Positions 1-7,995 of a DNA stretch of 36,247 nt are shown here, one piece after another (position 1 is the stretch's first letter; each line of letters opens with the position of its first letter). Origin of the DNA: JAUYIV01 sp040882645. GTDB lineage: Bacteria; Actinomycetota; Acidimicrobiia; Spongiisociales; UBA11373. The notes under the pieces were generated by a model. The model saw only the letters and a program-made list of their open reading frames with translations, was not told where the DNA came from and did no database searches. The DNA lies in contig JBBEAX010000027.1 of assembly GCA_040882645.1 (NCBI GenBank), forward strand, positions 1 through 36,247, read 5' to 3'. Made by a program: the position numbers and the translations under genes.

Positions 1-7
1 GGGGGCG

Positions 8-23
8 GGGGCTACGCCCCGGC
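8..23 (-). terminator. GC hairpin at the end of the E1 gene
   Basis: GGGGC (8-12) and GCCCC (16-20) form a short stem around a 3-nt loop just past the stop codon of the minus-strand E1 gene. There is no T-tract within the window. The same hairpin and stop context (GCCCCGGCCTAATAC, 16-30) recurs after the sulfurtransferase gene at 35571-35585, which suggests a repeated terminator or REP-like element. Confidence 0.45.
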
Positions 24-2051
24 CTAATACTCCGCCAGTTCGCGGGCGTGCTCCATGATTCCCTCGACCGAGGGGTAGACTTGCTCCTCCAGGGATGAGG
101 AGTAGGGGAAGGTGGGGATCTCGGGGGTGGCGTACCGCGTGACCGGGGCGTCGAGCCATTCGAAGGTCTTCTCGGCGATCTGGGCGGAAACCTCGGCGCC
201 GTAGCCGCCGAACTTGTTGTCCTCGTAGACGATCAGCACCTTGGAGGTCCGCTGCACCGCCGCCTCCACCGAAGCCCAGTCGAGCGGGCGAAGGGTTCGC
301 AGGTCGAGCACCTCGGCCTCGATGCCCTCTTCGGCGAGTCGGTCCGATGCTTCGCCGGCGAAGTGCGCCATCGCGCCGTAGGCGATGATCGTGAGGTCGC
401 TGCCGGTGCGCCGCAACGCCGCCTTGCCGATCGGCACCCGGTGCGCCCCCTTGGGCACGGGTGCCTTGCCGAGGCGATACAGCTTCTTGGGCTCCATGAC
501 CATCACCGGGTCGGGATCCTCGACGGCGGCCCACAGCAGACCCTTGGCGTCGGCAGGGGTCGACGGGATCACCACCTTGAGCCCGGGGACATGCGCGTAG
601 AAGGCCTCGATCGACTGGCTGTGATAGAGCGCTCCGTGGACGCCGCCGCCGTAGGGAACCCGGATGACGATCGGGCAGTTCCAGGTACCTCCGGATCGGT
701 AGAGCAACCTCGCCGCCTCCGACACGATCTGGTCGAAGGCCGGGTGGATGTAGTCGGCGAACTGGATCTCGGCGATCGGGCGGGCCCCAGCGGCCGTCAT
801 CCCGATGGCCGTTCCAACGATCGACGACTCGGCGATCGGCATGTTGAAGCTGCGATCGGCCCCGAACTTGTCGGTGAGACCCACCGAGGCGCGGAAGACG
901 CCTCCCTTCGGGTCGGCGACGTCCTGCCCGAAGAACACGGTCTCGGGGATCGCCTCCATGATCTCGTGCAGCGCCTGGTTGATGGCGGTGACCATGTTCA
1001 TTTCCTCACCGTCGAGGTCGGGTTCGACCGCGATGGCGGGGTTGGTGTTCTCGATGACATTCACGTAGACGTTGGCCAACGGGTCGGTCGGGTCGGCCGC
1101 GGCATCGGCTGTCTTGACGGCGGCGCTGATCGCACTGATCGCCTCGTCGTCGAAGGCGTTCTCCCGCTCCTGGTCGAGGAGCCGGCTCTCGATCAGGTAC
1201 TGCCTGAGGATGCCGATCGGATCACGCTTCTTCCACTCCTCGATCTCCTCAGCCGGCCGATACTTGTCGTCGTCCTCCGAGGTGTGGGCGTAATGCCGGT
1301 AGGTGTGGCACTCGAGGAAGGTGGGCCCTCCGCCGGCCCGGGCGCGTGCCACCGCCTCCGACGCCGCCCGGTAGACCTCGAGGATGTCGTTGCCGTCTAC
1401 CTCCTCGGAGTGCATGGCGTATCCCTTGGCACGAAGGGTGAGCGAGCCCGCGACCTCGTGCCGCACCGGCACCGAGATGGCGTACTGGTTGTTCTCGATC
1501 ACGAACACGCACGGAACCTGGTGGATGCCGGCGAAGTTCATCGCCTCGTGGAAGTCGCCCTCCGACGAGGAACCTTCTCCACCCCACACCATCACCACGC
1601 CGGGATCGCCGGTCCGCTTCAGCTCGTAAGCGAGCCCGGCGGCATGTGGGAACTGGGTGCCGATGACGGACGAGTGGCTGAATATCCGAAGGTCCTTGTG
1701 CGACCAGTGGTTTGGCATCTGGCGTCCCGCGCTGTTGGGGTCGCTCTCCTTCGAGAACACCCCGAGGAAGAGCTCTTCGAGGGAGAGACCCATCGTGAGC
1801 GCCACCCCGGCGTCGCGGTAGTAGGGGAGTGCCCAGTCATGGCGCTTGTCGAGGGCGGATGCAGTGCCCACCTGGGTGGCCTCGTGGCCGGACGACGAAA
1901 CCACGAAAGGGGCGCGGCCCTGCCGGTTGAGGGCCCACATGCGGTCGTCGAGCCGCCGGGCCCGCACCATGAGCCGGTACATCTCGAGCAACGCATCGTC
2001 GCTGATCCCGAGATCCAGATGGTTGCGCATCGGGTCGATGCCGATCGCCAC
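24..2051 (-). CDS. branched-chain 2-oxoacid dehydrogenase E1, fused alpha and beta subunits
   Basis: This is a thiamine-diphosphate E1 that decarboxylates branched-chain 2-oxoacids and passes the acyl group to a lipoylated E2. The N-terminal half is the alpha subunit, with the ThDP motif GGEGSSSEGDFHEAMN and the ENNQYAISVP segment near residues 157-195. The beta subunit begins near residue 350 (VTAINQALHEIMEA, then GVFRASVGL, and EPKKLYR further on). At 675 aa the length fits a single-chain alpha-beta fusion. The GTG at 2051 was chosen because GAGGAGG lies 5 nt upstream; a GTG at 2081 in the same frame lacks a good Shine-Dalgarno and overlaps the upstream gene. It lies 10 nt downstream of the leucine dehydrogenase gene, so the two probably form one operon. 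E2 and E3 are not in the window. Substrate specificity for branched chains is inferred from this neighbour. Confidence 0.9.
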   Translation of the reverse strand: MAIGIDPMRNHLDLGISDDALLEMYRLMVRARRLDDRMWALNRQGRAPFVVSSSGHEATQVGTASALDKRHDWALPYYRDAGVALTMGLSLEELFLGVFSKESDPNSAGRQMPNHWSHKDLRIFSHSSVIGTQFPHAAGLAYELKRTGDPGVVMVWGGEGSSSEGDFHEAMNFAGIHQVPCVFVIENNQYAISVPVRHEVAGSLTLRAKGYAMHSEEVDGNDILEVYRAASEAVARARAGGGPTFLECHTYRHYAHTSEDDDKYRPAEEIEEWKKRDPIGILRQYLIESRLLDQERENAFDDEAISAISAAVKTADAAADPTDPLANVYVNVIENTNPAIAVEPDLDGEEMNMVTAINQALHEIMEAIPETVFFGQDVADPKGGVFRASVGLTDKFGADRSFNMPIAESSIVGTAIGMTAAGARPIAEIQFADYIHPAFDQIVSEAARLLYRSGGTWNCPIVIRVPYGGGVHGALYHSQSIEAFYAHVPGLKVVIPSTPADAKGLLWAAVEDPDPVMVMEPKKLYRLGKAPVPKGAHRVPIGKAALRRTGSDLTIIAYGAMAHFAGEASDRLAEEGIEAEVLDLRTLRPLDWASVEAAVQRTSKVLIVYEDNKFGGYGAEVSAQIAEKTFEWLDAPVTRYATPEIPTFPYSSSLEEQVYPSVEGIMEHARELAEY

Positions 2052-2061
2052 GCTTGCCTCC

Positions 2062-3138
2062 TCAGTTCCGGTCGTCACCACCGCGACGGAAGAGTCGCAG
2101 GTTCCCGATATCGGCGATCCGCTCCTCGGCCAGGGTCACTGCCGCAACGTTCGGGGTGACGTTCCGTTCGCGCGAAGCCTCGAGCACGCGCAGCGTGTTG
2201 TCGTAGACCCTCTCGACGTGCGCCGACGCCTTTTCGGCGTTGTAGTCACCGAGCTCTTGACTCACGTTGATAAGGCCTCCGGCGTTAACCACGAAGTCGG
2301 GAGCGTAAAGGATGTCGCGATCGGCAAGCCGCAGAGCGTCCTCGTCGGTGGCGAGCTGGTTATTGGCGGATCCGACGATCGCCTGACAGCGGAGCCGGGG
2401 GATGGTTTCTTCGGTCAGGGCGCCGCCGAGGGAGCACGGGGCGAAGATGTCGCATTCCACGTCATAGATCTCTTCACAGGCGACCACTTCGACGTCGAAC
2501 CTCGTCGTGACCTTCTCGATGGCGGGGGGGTGGACATCGGCGATCACCACCGAGGCGCCCGCCTCGACGAAGCGCCGGACGAGATCCGAACCCACTTTCC
2601 CTACGCCCAGCACCGCCACCTTGCGGCCGTGGAGGTCGTCCGTTCCGTGTATGAACTTCCATACCGCGCGTGTCGCGGCCATCAATCCTTGGGCTGTGGC
2701 CGGCGATGGGTCTCCCGACCCTCCCTCTTCCACGGGCACACCGCATACCCACCGGGTCTCGCGCCGGATGAACTCCATGTCGGCGGTGTCGGTGCCGACG
2801 TCCTCGGCGGTGATGTAGCGGCCCCGAAGAGAGTCGATCAGGCGCCCATAGGCGCGCCACAACCGCTCGGACTTCACCTTCCGGGGGTCGCCGATGATGA
2901 CTGCCTTGCCGCCGCCGAGGTCGAGACCGGCCGCGGCCGCCTTGAGCGACATCGCGGCAGAGAGGCGAAGCACGTCGTGGAGAGCCGCGTCCTCAGACTC
3001 GTAGGGATAAAAGCGAGTCCCGCCGAGGGCGGGACCTAGAGCTGTCGAGTGGATTGCGATGATGGCCTTGAGCCCCGAGGCCGCATCGGAACCGAATACG
3101 ACCTGTTCGTGGCCATTGAGCGCGTGGAATACCCCCAA
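2062..3138 (-). CDS. leucine/valine dehydrogenase (Glu/Leu/Phe/Val family)
   Basis: NAD-dependent oxidative deaminase that turns branched-chain amino acids into 2-oxoacids, the substrate of the adjacent E1. At 358 aa it has the usual length. The catalytic lysine is in GLDLGGGKAV (K78), a second conserved Lys is in MSLKAA (K66), and the dinucleotide fold begins at VAVLGVGKVG (about 174-183). The start is TTG at 3138, preceded by AAAGGAG and 6 nt. A possible -10 TACACT on the minus strand (3174-3179) would give a short leader. The family is clear. Leucine versus valine or phenylalanine preference cannot be read from sequence, but pairing with E1 favours branched-chain substrates. Confidence 0.9.
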   Translation of the reverse strand: MGVFHALNGHEQVVFGSDAASGLKAIIAIHSTALGPALGGTRFYPYESEDAALHDVLRLSAAMSLKAAAAGLDLGGGKAVIIGDPRKVKSERLWRAYGRLIDSLRGRYITAEDVGTDTADMEFIRRETRWVCGVPVEEGGSGDPSPATAQGLMAATRAVWKFIHGTDDLHGRKVAVLGVGKVGSDLVRRFVEAGASVVIADVHPPAIEKVTTRFDVEVVACEEIYDVECDIFAPCSLGGALTEETIPRLRCQAIVGSANNQLATDEDALRLADRDILYAPDFVVNAGGLINVSQELGDYNAEKASAHVERVYDNTLRVLEASRERNVTPNVAAVTLAEERIADIGNLRLFRRGGDDRN

Positions 3139-3227
3139 CGCCGGCTCCTTTCGCGAGGCAACGGAACATGACGAGTGTAACCGTCAGGGTGGCGAGCGGC
3201 CCGGGGAGGGTGAGCAGGTTGCGCGCC

Positions 3228-3314
3228 GCGAAGGGCGAAAGCCGAAGGGCGAAACCGCGTGTCAGGCGGAGGGGGTGCGGACGCGGTTTCGCTTTTCGCT
3301 CGTCGCCTTTCGCG
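3228..3314. repeat. heptamer tandem repeats in an inverted arrangement
   Basis: Four 7-bp units related to GCGAAGG (3228-3255) face four units related to TTTCGCT (3287-3314). The two arms, with their flanks, form a 35-bp imperfect inverted repeat (3226-3260 with 3281-3315) around a 20-bp spacer. Most mismatches in the arms could be G-U wobbles in a + strand transcript. The element lies between the divergent leucine dehydrogenase gene and the gene at 3361. Confidence 0.8.
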
Positions 3315-3348
3315 GTCAGGTGCCCGCCCTTCTAACCGGACACTTGCC

Positions 3349-3360
3349 TACCATCGCCCT
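3349..3360 (+). promoter_or_regulatory. -10 element of a leaderless promoter
   Basis: TACCAT (3349-3354) fits TANNNT and is followed by exactly 6 nt and then the ATG at 3361. A transcript starting there would begin at the start codon. No clear -35 was seen. Confidence 0.45.
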
Positions 3361-4131
3361 ATGGCAAAGGCGGCCTATCTCCGTGTTTACCTTCCGGCCG
3401 ATCGGGTCGAGGAGCCGCTCGTCCATGTGGCCGAGGCCGATGCGAAGAGCCGCGTGCTCACCCGCGGCGAGTACGGCGTCTGGGACGAGTCGGTGCGGGA
3501 GGACGCGTTCGTGCTCGAAGACGATGGGCGGCGTTACGTCTGCCCTCGTTACCCCCGCTTGCGGATGCTCGAGGGCCTGCTCGCCTTCCGTAACGCCTAC
3601 CGCGGGCCGACCGCCTCGATGCTGGTTCCCGAGGCGACGGCTGCCCGGGCGGCGCGTGAGCTCGATCGGATCCAGGAACGATTCCCTGCGGCGCGCAGCC
3701 ACATTCTCACCTCTCCCTTCTTCGTGCCGCTGCGGTGGTTTGCGGCTTTCGACCCGTCCGACCGTCGACTGCTGGACGAGGAGTCCGGCCTGACGATCCG
3801 GTATCGAAGCCGGATGCGCGATGCGTTACGACGGATGCGGCGGTCGGTACAGGTGCTCGAAGAGGCGGGGTTCGACGACGCGATCGTCGACCAGGTAGCC
3901 GACCTGGTGCGGTGGATGGAGCAGTTCCCCTCACGCGCCATCCTCGAACTCGATTACGCCGACGTCGCTTCCCTCTTCAGTCGGGCGGAGTTGGCCATCG
4001 ACGAGTCGGCTGCGGAGGTGGCGGCGAGTCTCAGCGCCCTCGAGGATGGAGACTTCGAAGGCGCCGCCGATCATTACTCCGCGGTGGCATCACGCTGGGC
4101 CCATGCCCAGTCATTGGTGTATGCCAACTGA
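3361..4131 (+). CDS. uncharacterised soluble protein (256 aa)
   Basis: I do not recognise the family. The protein is soluble with no signal peptide or membrane segment. It opens with MAKAAYLRVYLP, has a strand-rich first 70 residues, and an Arg/Glu-rich, mostly helical second half (RSRMRDALRRMRRSVQVLEEAGF, then helices to the end). The ATG at 3361 is preferred over an upstream in-frame start at 3259 because the earlier start would translate the heptamer repeat and because of the TACCAT-N6-ATG leaderless arrangement. Its stop overlaps the start of the DUF1992 gene by 11 nt, so the two are probably coupled. Confidence 0.75.
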   Translation: MAKAAYLRVYLPADRVEEPLVHVAEADAKSRVLTRGEYGVWDESVREDAFVLEDDGRRYVCPRYPRLRMLEGLLAFRNAYRGPTASMLVPEATAARAARELDRIQERFPAARSHILTSPFFVPLRWFAAFDPSDRRLLDEESGLTIRYRSRMRDALRRMRRSVQVLEEAGFDDAIVDQVADLVRWMEQFPSRAILELDYADVASLFSRAELAIDESAAEVAASLSALEDGDFEGAADHYSAVASRWAHAQSLVYAN

Positions 4132-4471
4132 GCCTCCACCCGACGCGCAGTATCTCGATCCTGTCGAGCGAAAGATCCGCGAAGCGATCGAGCGGGGCGA
4201 ATTCGAGGCGCTCCCTGGCGCCGGCAAGCCCATTCCCGACCTCGATCGGCAGTACGAGCCATCGTGGTGGGCCAAGCGGTGGGTCGAGCGGAGCAGGCTC
4301 GAAGACGAGGCAGCGGAACTGCGGCGGCTCGTCCGGCGAGAGACCCCACTCCTCAGAGCGGCCGCCGACCCCGAGGTTGCATCCCGCCGGGTCGACGAGC
4401 TGAACCGGGCGATCGCGTCGATCAACCAGCGCCTCGATGAGGCCGACCGGATTCGACCGATATCACTTTGA
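4121..4471 (+). CDS. DUF1992 / DnaJC28-like conserved-domain protein
   Basis: A 116-aa protein whose first half matches the DUF1992 domain known from DnaJ homologue subfamily C member 28: YLDPVERKIREAIERGEFE, then LPGAGKPIPDL and the WWAKRWVE segment. The second half is charged helix, probably a coiled coil. There is no J domain, which is normal for bacterial members. The function of the family is not established. The start ATG at 4121 overlaps the end of the preceding gene (ATGCCAACTGA), so translation is likely coupled. Confidence 0.8.
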   Translation: MPTEPPPDAQYLDPVERKIREAIERGEFEALPGAGKPIPDLDRQYEPSWWAKRWVERSRLEDEAAELRRLVRRETPLLRAAADPEVASRRVDELNRAIASINQRLDEADRIRPISL

Positions 4472-4633
4472 AGGTCATTGATTGGCTGACCCTCTAAGTT
4501 CTCCCTCACCATGAATCCGCGGTCGAGGAGCGCTGAAGAACTGAACCTGGTGTGACCGACTCTGACGAGAGGAACAGGCGGGACCGATGAGCTCCGGACA
4601 CACCAGAGGAAATGCCTCCGAGGGTGGCTCGGC

Positions 4634-6010
4634 GTGAGTCTGCTGCAGAAATCTGTCGGCTTCACCTCGCGGCGCGTCAGCAGGCGGGGGTTCCTGTCCA
4701 GGGCGGCCATGGTCGGTACCGCTCTCGCCGTTGCTCCCGAGCGGTTCCTGTTCGAGCCGAGGTCCGCTTATGCGGTGGCCTCGCGATACTTCTGCCACAA
4801 CTGTTCGTCGCTGTCGCCGGGCAACTGCGGCTGTGGAGACCTCTGCTGTTCCGGATGGACCGAGTTCTGCTGCGCCACCCACCCGGAGACGGGCAACACC
4901 TGTCCCCCGGGAACCGTGCCGGGCGGTTGGTGGCGAGCCGATGGCGCAGGGCTGTGCGACGTGAAGGGTGTTCGGCAGCCCAGGTACTACATCGACTGCA
5001 ACGCCACGTGTGCGCCTGGATGCACCAAGGTGAACGACAGCAATGGCACCTGCGGCGCCGACTGCCACGACTTCGAATGCGGCTGCGCCAACGATCGCTG
5101 CGACCATCGAAAGACGGCTTGCACCCGCTTTCGCTACGGCCAATGCAACGACGACATTCCCCATCTCGGCGCCGTGGTGTGCCGCTATGTCACGTGCAGC
5201 CCGCCGTGGATATGGGATCCCGATTGTGCGGCGGGGCCAGTGCTGTTCTCCCCCGACACCACCTTCCACGACCGGCCCTGCCTCCACGAGCGCGAGCCGA
5301 TCCACGTCAGGTTTGCGGGGCAACGCGGTGACCAGATCAGGCTGCGGAAGGGTCCGAGGCGCGAGTCCAAGGTTCGAAAGTTCAAGTTCGGTGACGTGGG
5401 CGACCTCGCTGTCTTCGGCAGCTGGGATGGCAAACGCCGAAGGACCGTCGGCGTGGTGAAGGCGGCCGTCTCGGGTGGAGCTCCTGGACAACCCATGACC
5501 TGGCATCTACGGCACACGAATGACCCGGGTGATGCCGACCTGATCGTCCAGTTCGGGAGCCACGGCGAGATTCCGGTCGTGGGCGATTTCAATGGCGACG
5601 GGATCGATGAGATCGGGACATTCCGCGCCGGTGTCTGGAAGCTGCGGCGCTCGCTCGGTGCGAATCCCTCCTACGACACGATCAGCTTCGGCACGGAAGG
5701 TGATGTGCCCGTAGTCGGGGACTGGAATGGCGACGGCACCGCCACGGTCGGGGTCGTGAGGGGAGATACCTGGATGTTGCGCGCCCCGCGTGGGCCGGGG
5801 TCGGAGGACGTTCAATTCCAGTTCGGGATTTCTGGCGGCAAGCCGGTGGTCGGTGACTGGGACGGTGACGGCATCGATGGCCCGGGACTGGTTGTCGGCC
5901 GGGAGTGGCATATTCGACGGGATTGGTGGCTCGACGAGACCTCCGTGTTCGAGTTCGGGCACGCGACAGACCTGGCGACCGTTTGGGGGCGGAAGGTGCG
6001 GCGCAAGTGA
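4634..6010 (+). CDS. Tat-exported MauA-like Cys-rich domain fused to FG-GAP-like repeats
   Basis: 458 aa. Residues 1-48 are a twin-arginine signal (SRRGFLSRAAMVGTALAV). Residues 52-216 hold 24 cysteines and resemble the methylamine dehydrogenase light chain by eye: a CPPGT stretch (90-94) followed by Trp99-Trp100 and Cys108, then RYYIDCNATC. The Trp that precedes a Cys in the light chain and completes the tryptophan tryptophylquinone cofactor appears to be Val here (AVVCRY, 180-185), so quinone formation is doubtful. Residues 245-455 carry about four repeats of the type FG-x-PVVGDWNGDG-x-GVVR, as in FG-GAP/beta-propeller proteins with DxDxDG-like loops. The start is GTG. Its stop overlaps the MauD-like gene by 4 nt. 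The link to Mau proteins is supported by that neighbour and a MauE-like gene at 10051. The function is unknown. Confidence 0.75.
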   Translation: MSLLQKSVGFTSRRVSRRGFLSRAAMVGTALAVAPERFLFEPRSAYAVASRYFCHNCSSLSPGNCGCGDLCCSGWTEFCCATHPETGNTCPPGTVPGGWWRADGAGLCDVKGVRQPRYYIDCNATCAPGCTKVNDSNGTCGADCHDFECGCANDRCDHRKTACTRFRYGQCNDDIPHLGAVVCRYVTCSPPWIWDPDCAAGPVLFSPDTTFHDRPCLHEREPIHVRFAGQRGDQIRLRKGPRRESKVRKFKFGDVGDLAVFGSWDGKRRRTVGVVKAAVSGGAPGQPMTWHLRHTNDPGDADLIVQFGSHGEIPVVGDFNGDGIDEIGTFRAGVWKLRRSLGANPSYDTISFGTEGDVPVVGDWNGDGTATVGVVRGDTWMLRAPRGPGSEDVQFQFGISGGKPVVGDWDGDGIDGPGLVVGREWHIRRDWWLDETSVFEFGHATDLATVWGRKVRRK

Positions 6011-6738
6011 CGGCCCTGGTGATCGTCGAGGCCGTGGTCATCGTGCTGCTTGCCGTGCTGGTGATCGGATTGCTGCGCAGTCACGGCGAGATACTCCGCG
6101 CCCTGCGCGACCTGGGTGTCGAACTCGACGAGACAGAGGCGAATGCCGTGCCGCGTCCACTGCCCCGGAGGTCCACCGACAGCTCCGCCGCCGCCGACAT
6201 CGCTGGCGTCACCCCCGAGGGGTCGCAGCGGATGGTGGGGGTGGTGGGCACTCGCCACACGACGATGCTCGCCTTCTTGTCATCCGGCTGTCTGACCTGT
6301 GCGAACTTTTGGGAGGCCTTCGGCCGGGAGGACCTGGTGCTGCCCGGCGAGAACACCCACCTAGTAATCGTCACGAAGGGTCCTGAGGCTGAGAGCCCGG
6401 CCGCGATCGCGGCGAAGGCTCCCCGCCGGATGACCACCGTCATGTCGACCGAGGCCTGGGATCACTACGGCGTGCCCATCACGCCCTATTTCGTGCTCGT
6501 CGACGGCCCGAGCGGCCAGATCGCCGGAGAGGGCGCAGCCGCCAATTGGCGCCAGCTCGAGTCGTTGATGGCACAGGCGGCGGCCGACGGGGGCCTGCTC
6601 AATCGGACCACCCGGGGCGGGACCACGTCCGATCGGCTCGACCGAGTCGACGAGGCGCTCGCCGCAGCCGGCATCATCCCCGACCACCCCAGCCTTCACC
6701 CGGACCGGTCCCAAGACGTAGAAGAAAGGGGCGAATGA
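6007..6738 (+). CDS. MauD/TlpA-like membrane-anchored thioredoxin-fold protein
   Basis: 243 aa with one N-terminal membrane helix (residues 3-22), a linker, then a thioredoxin-like domain with a CLTC redox pair at Cys95/Cys98 (LSSGCLTCANFW) and a cis-Pro region (GVPITPYFVLVDG). MauD proteins assist disulfide formation in the Cys-rich light chain of methylamine dehydrogenase. The same job for the upstream Cys-rich protein is a reasonable inference. The GTG start lies in GTGA, overlapping the stop of the preceding gene. It in turn overlaps the next small ORF by 4 nt. Confidence 0.75.
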   Translation: MTALVIVEAVVIVLLAVLVIGLLRSHGEILRALRDLGVELDETEANAVPRPLPRRSTDSSAAADIAGVTPEGSQRMVGVVGTRHTTMLAFLSSGCLTCANFWEAFGREDLVLPGENTHLVIVTKGPEAESPAAIAAKAPRRMTTVMSTEAWDHYGVPITPYFVLVDGPSGQIAGEGAAANWRQLESLMAQAAADGGLLNRTTRGGTTSDRLDRVDEALAAAGIIPDHPSLHPDRSQDVEERGE

Positions 6739-6806
6739 ATCCTGCCCTGCTGTCCGCCGCTCTGGTCGGGCTGACCGCGGCCCTCCGCAGCCATTGGTCT
6801 CCTTGA
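6735..6806 (+). CDS. 23-residue hydrophobic peptide, translationally coupled
   Basis: ATG at 6735 overlaps the upstream TGA (ATGA), and the ORF ends 9 nt before the next gene. It encodes MNPALLSAALVGLTAALRSH plus three residues. A purine-rich GAAAGGGG lies just upstream. It could be a small membrane peptide or a coupling leader that keeps ribosomes moving into the next gene, whose own Shine-Dalgarno (GAGGGGAG) spans its stop. No known family was recognised. Confidence 0.4.
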   Translation: MNPALLSAALVGLTAALRSHWSP

Positions 6807-6815
6807 GGGGAGTCG

Positions 6816-7412
6816 ATGCTGTCCAGCATCCATCCGCTCGGTGAGCGGACGAGAGGGAACCGATGGGGAACGACGGCGACGTATTACGTGGTCGGCTCGA
6901 TCCTCGGCGGCGCCGCGCTGGGGGCAGTCTTCGGTGTCATCGGAGCCGGAGTCGCATCGCTCTGGAGCGTCTCGGACTCCTTCGTGGTCGCGTCGGTGAT
7001 CACGATTCTGGTTCTGTCGGCCCTGCTCGATCTGCGGCACGTGCCCGTTCCGTCGCTCGACCGGCAGGTGGACGAGACATGGCTCAACCGATATCGATCC
7101 TGGGTCTATGGCGGCGGGTTTGGATTCCAGCTCGGGACGGGCGTGATGACATTCGTGAAGACGGCGTCGATCTACGCCTTGTGGCTTCTGGTGGTTCTGG
7201 GCGGCTCCCCGGTAGGCGGATTGATCGTGGGCGCATGGTTCGGGCTGGTCAGGGCGTCGGCACTTCTGACCGTCGCCGGGATACACGACCCGGCCGGTCT
7301 GCGGGCATATTTCCGGCGCATGGCGGATCTCGGTCCCGCCGCCCACGCCGTCTCGGTGGGAAGTCCGATCGCCGCGGCGATCGTCGTCTGGGTGGGTTGG
7401 GTCGGAACGTGA
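6816..7412 (+). CDS. polytopic membrane protein in the Mau-like operon
   Basis: 198 aa with about five membrane segments (near 22-50, 55-72, 98-120, 122-150 and 175-196) and a short basic N-terminus. The position after a MauD-like gene recalls MauF/CcdA-type reductant carriers. I see no CcdA cysteine pair, and the protein has no cysteine at all, so electron transfer of the CcdA kind is unlikely. The start ATG at 6816 follows GAGGGGAG with a short spacer. The end overlaps the next gene by 4 nt (GTGA). Function unknown. Confidence 0.7.
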   Translation: MLSSIHPLGERTRGNRWGTTATYYVVGSILGGAALGAVFGVIGAGVASLWSVSDSFVVASVITILVLSALLDLRHVPVPSLDRQVDETWLNRYRSWVYGGGFGFQLGTGVMTFVKTASIYALWLLVVLGGSPVGGLIVGAWFGLVRASALLTVAGIHDPAGLRAYFRRMADLGPAAHAVSVGSPIAAAIVVWVGWVGT

Positions 7413-7867
7413 AGATCAGCAACCTCGGAATCACGATCGAAGCCCCGGCCGGGTTCGACGTCGAGATTTTCAGCCGGCCTGACGAGAAGGGTCGCTACGA
7501 AGGCGGTGCGCCGGCAATCGTTCATGTCGCGAACTTCTGGCTCCCGCGTGAACGGTCCGACTTCGGGCATGAGGTGGTGCAGAACATGCGCTTGATGGAT
7601 GTGTTCCTGGCCGTGATCGAGTACGGGCCTATCGCAGCAGGGAAGCGCCTCTTCGCAGCGTCGGGGGTACCGAAGCTCGATTCCGAGAGCCTGAGCCAGG
7701 ATGTCGTGCTGGGCGCAACCGGAGGCCAGGCCGGGGTACAGCGGTTCTTTCACGTGGGTTCTCGCGCGTTCGGCCTATACGCGGTCGTGGGATCTCATCG
7801 GCTGCGCTCGCGCACGGTTCCCCTCCTCAGGGGGATCCTCGAGTCGCTCGAGGTGGAGTCGGTCTGA
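7409..7867 (+). CDS. uncharacterised 152-aa protein, last gene of the Mau-like operon
   Basis: A soluble protein without signal peptide, beginning MKISNLGITIEAPAGFDVEIF and ending in a basic helix (SRTVPLLRGILESLEVESV). Its strand-helix pattern is ordinary and no motif is recognised. The GTG start sits in the stop of the preceding gene, and no further gene follows for 128 nt, so it probably ends the transcript begun at 4634. An imperfect GC hairpin near 7878-7906 may terminate the operon. Confidence 0.7.
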   Translation: MKISNLGITIEAPAGFDVEIFSRPDEKGRYEGGAPAIVHVANFWLPRERSDFGHEVVQNMRLMDVFLAVIEYGPIAAGKRLFAASGVPKLDSESLSQDVVLGATGGQAGVQRFFHVGSRAFGLYAVVGSHRLRSRTVPLLRGILESLEVESV

Positions 7868-7995
7868 GGAACGGGGTGGCTTCGGTACCAGGTAGCGACC
7901 GAGCCGGGATATGGTGCGCTCGGTGCAAAATCCGCCCGCGCACGAGAAGTCCCTGGTCCTCAAGTTTGGAGACACGGCGAGCCGATGGTTCAAGC

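Noticed and set aside
2052..2081. E1 start at GTG 2081
   Set aside because: Overlaps the dehydrogenase stop and lacks a Shine-Dalgarno, while GTG 2051 has GAGGAGG at good spacing.
363..2159. 598-aa open frame on the plus strand
   Set aside because: It is the antisense shadow of the E1 gene: Arg/His/Gly/Val-rich with no motif, while the minus strand encodes a clear ThDP enzyme.
1846..3039. 397-aa plus-strand open frame opposite the dehydrogenase
   Set aside because: Shadow of two recognised minus-strand genes; no ribosome site or domain.
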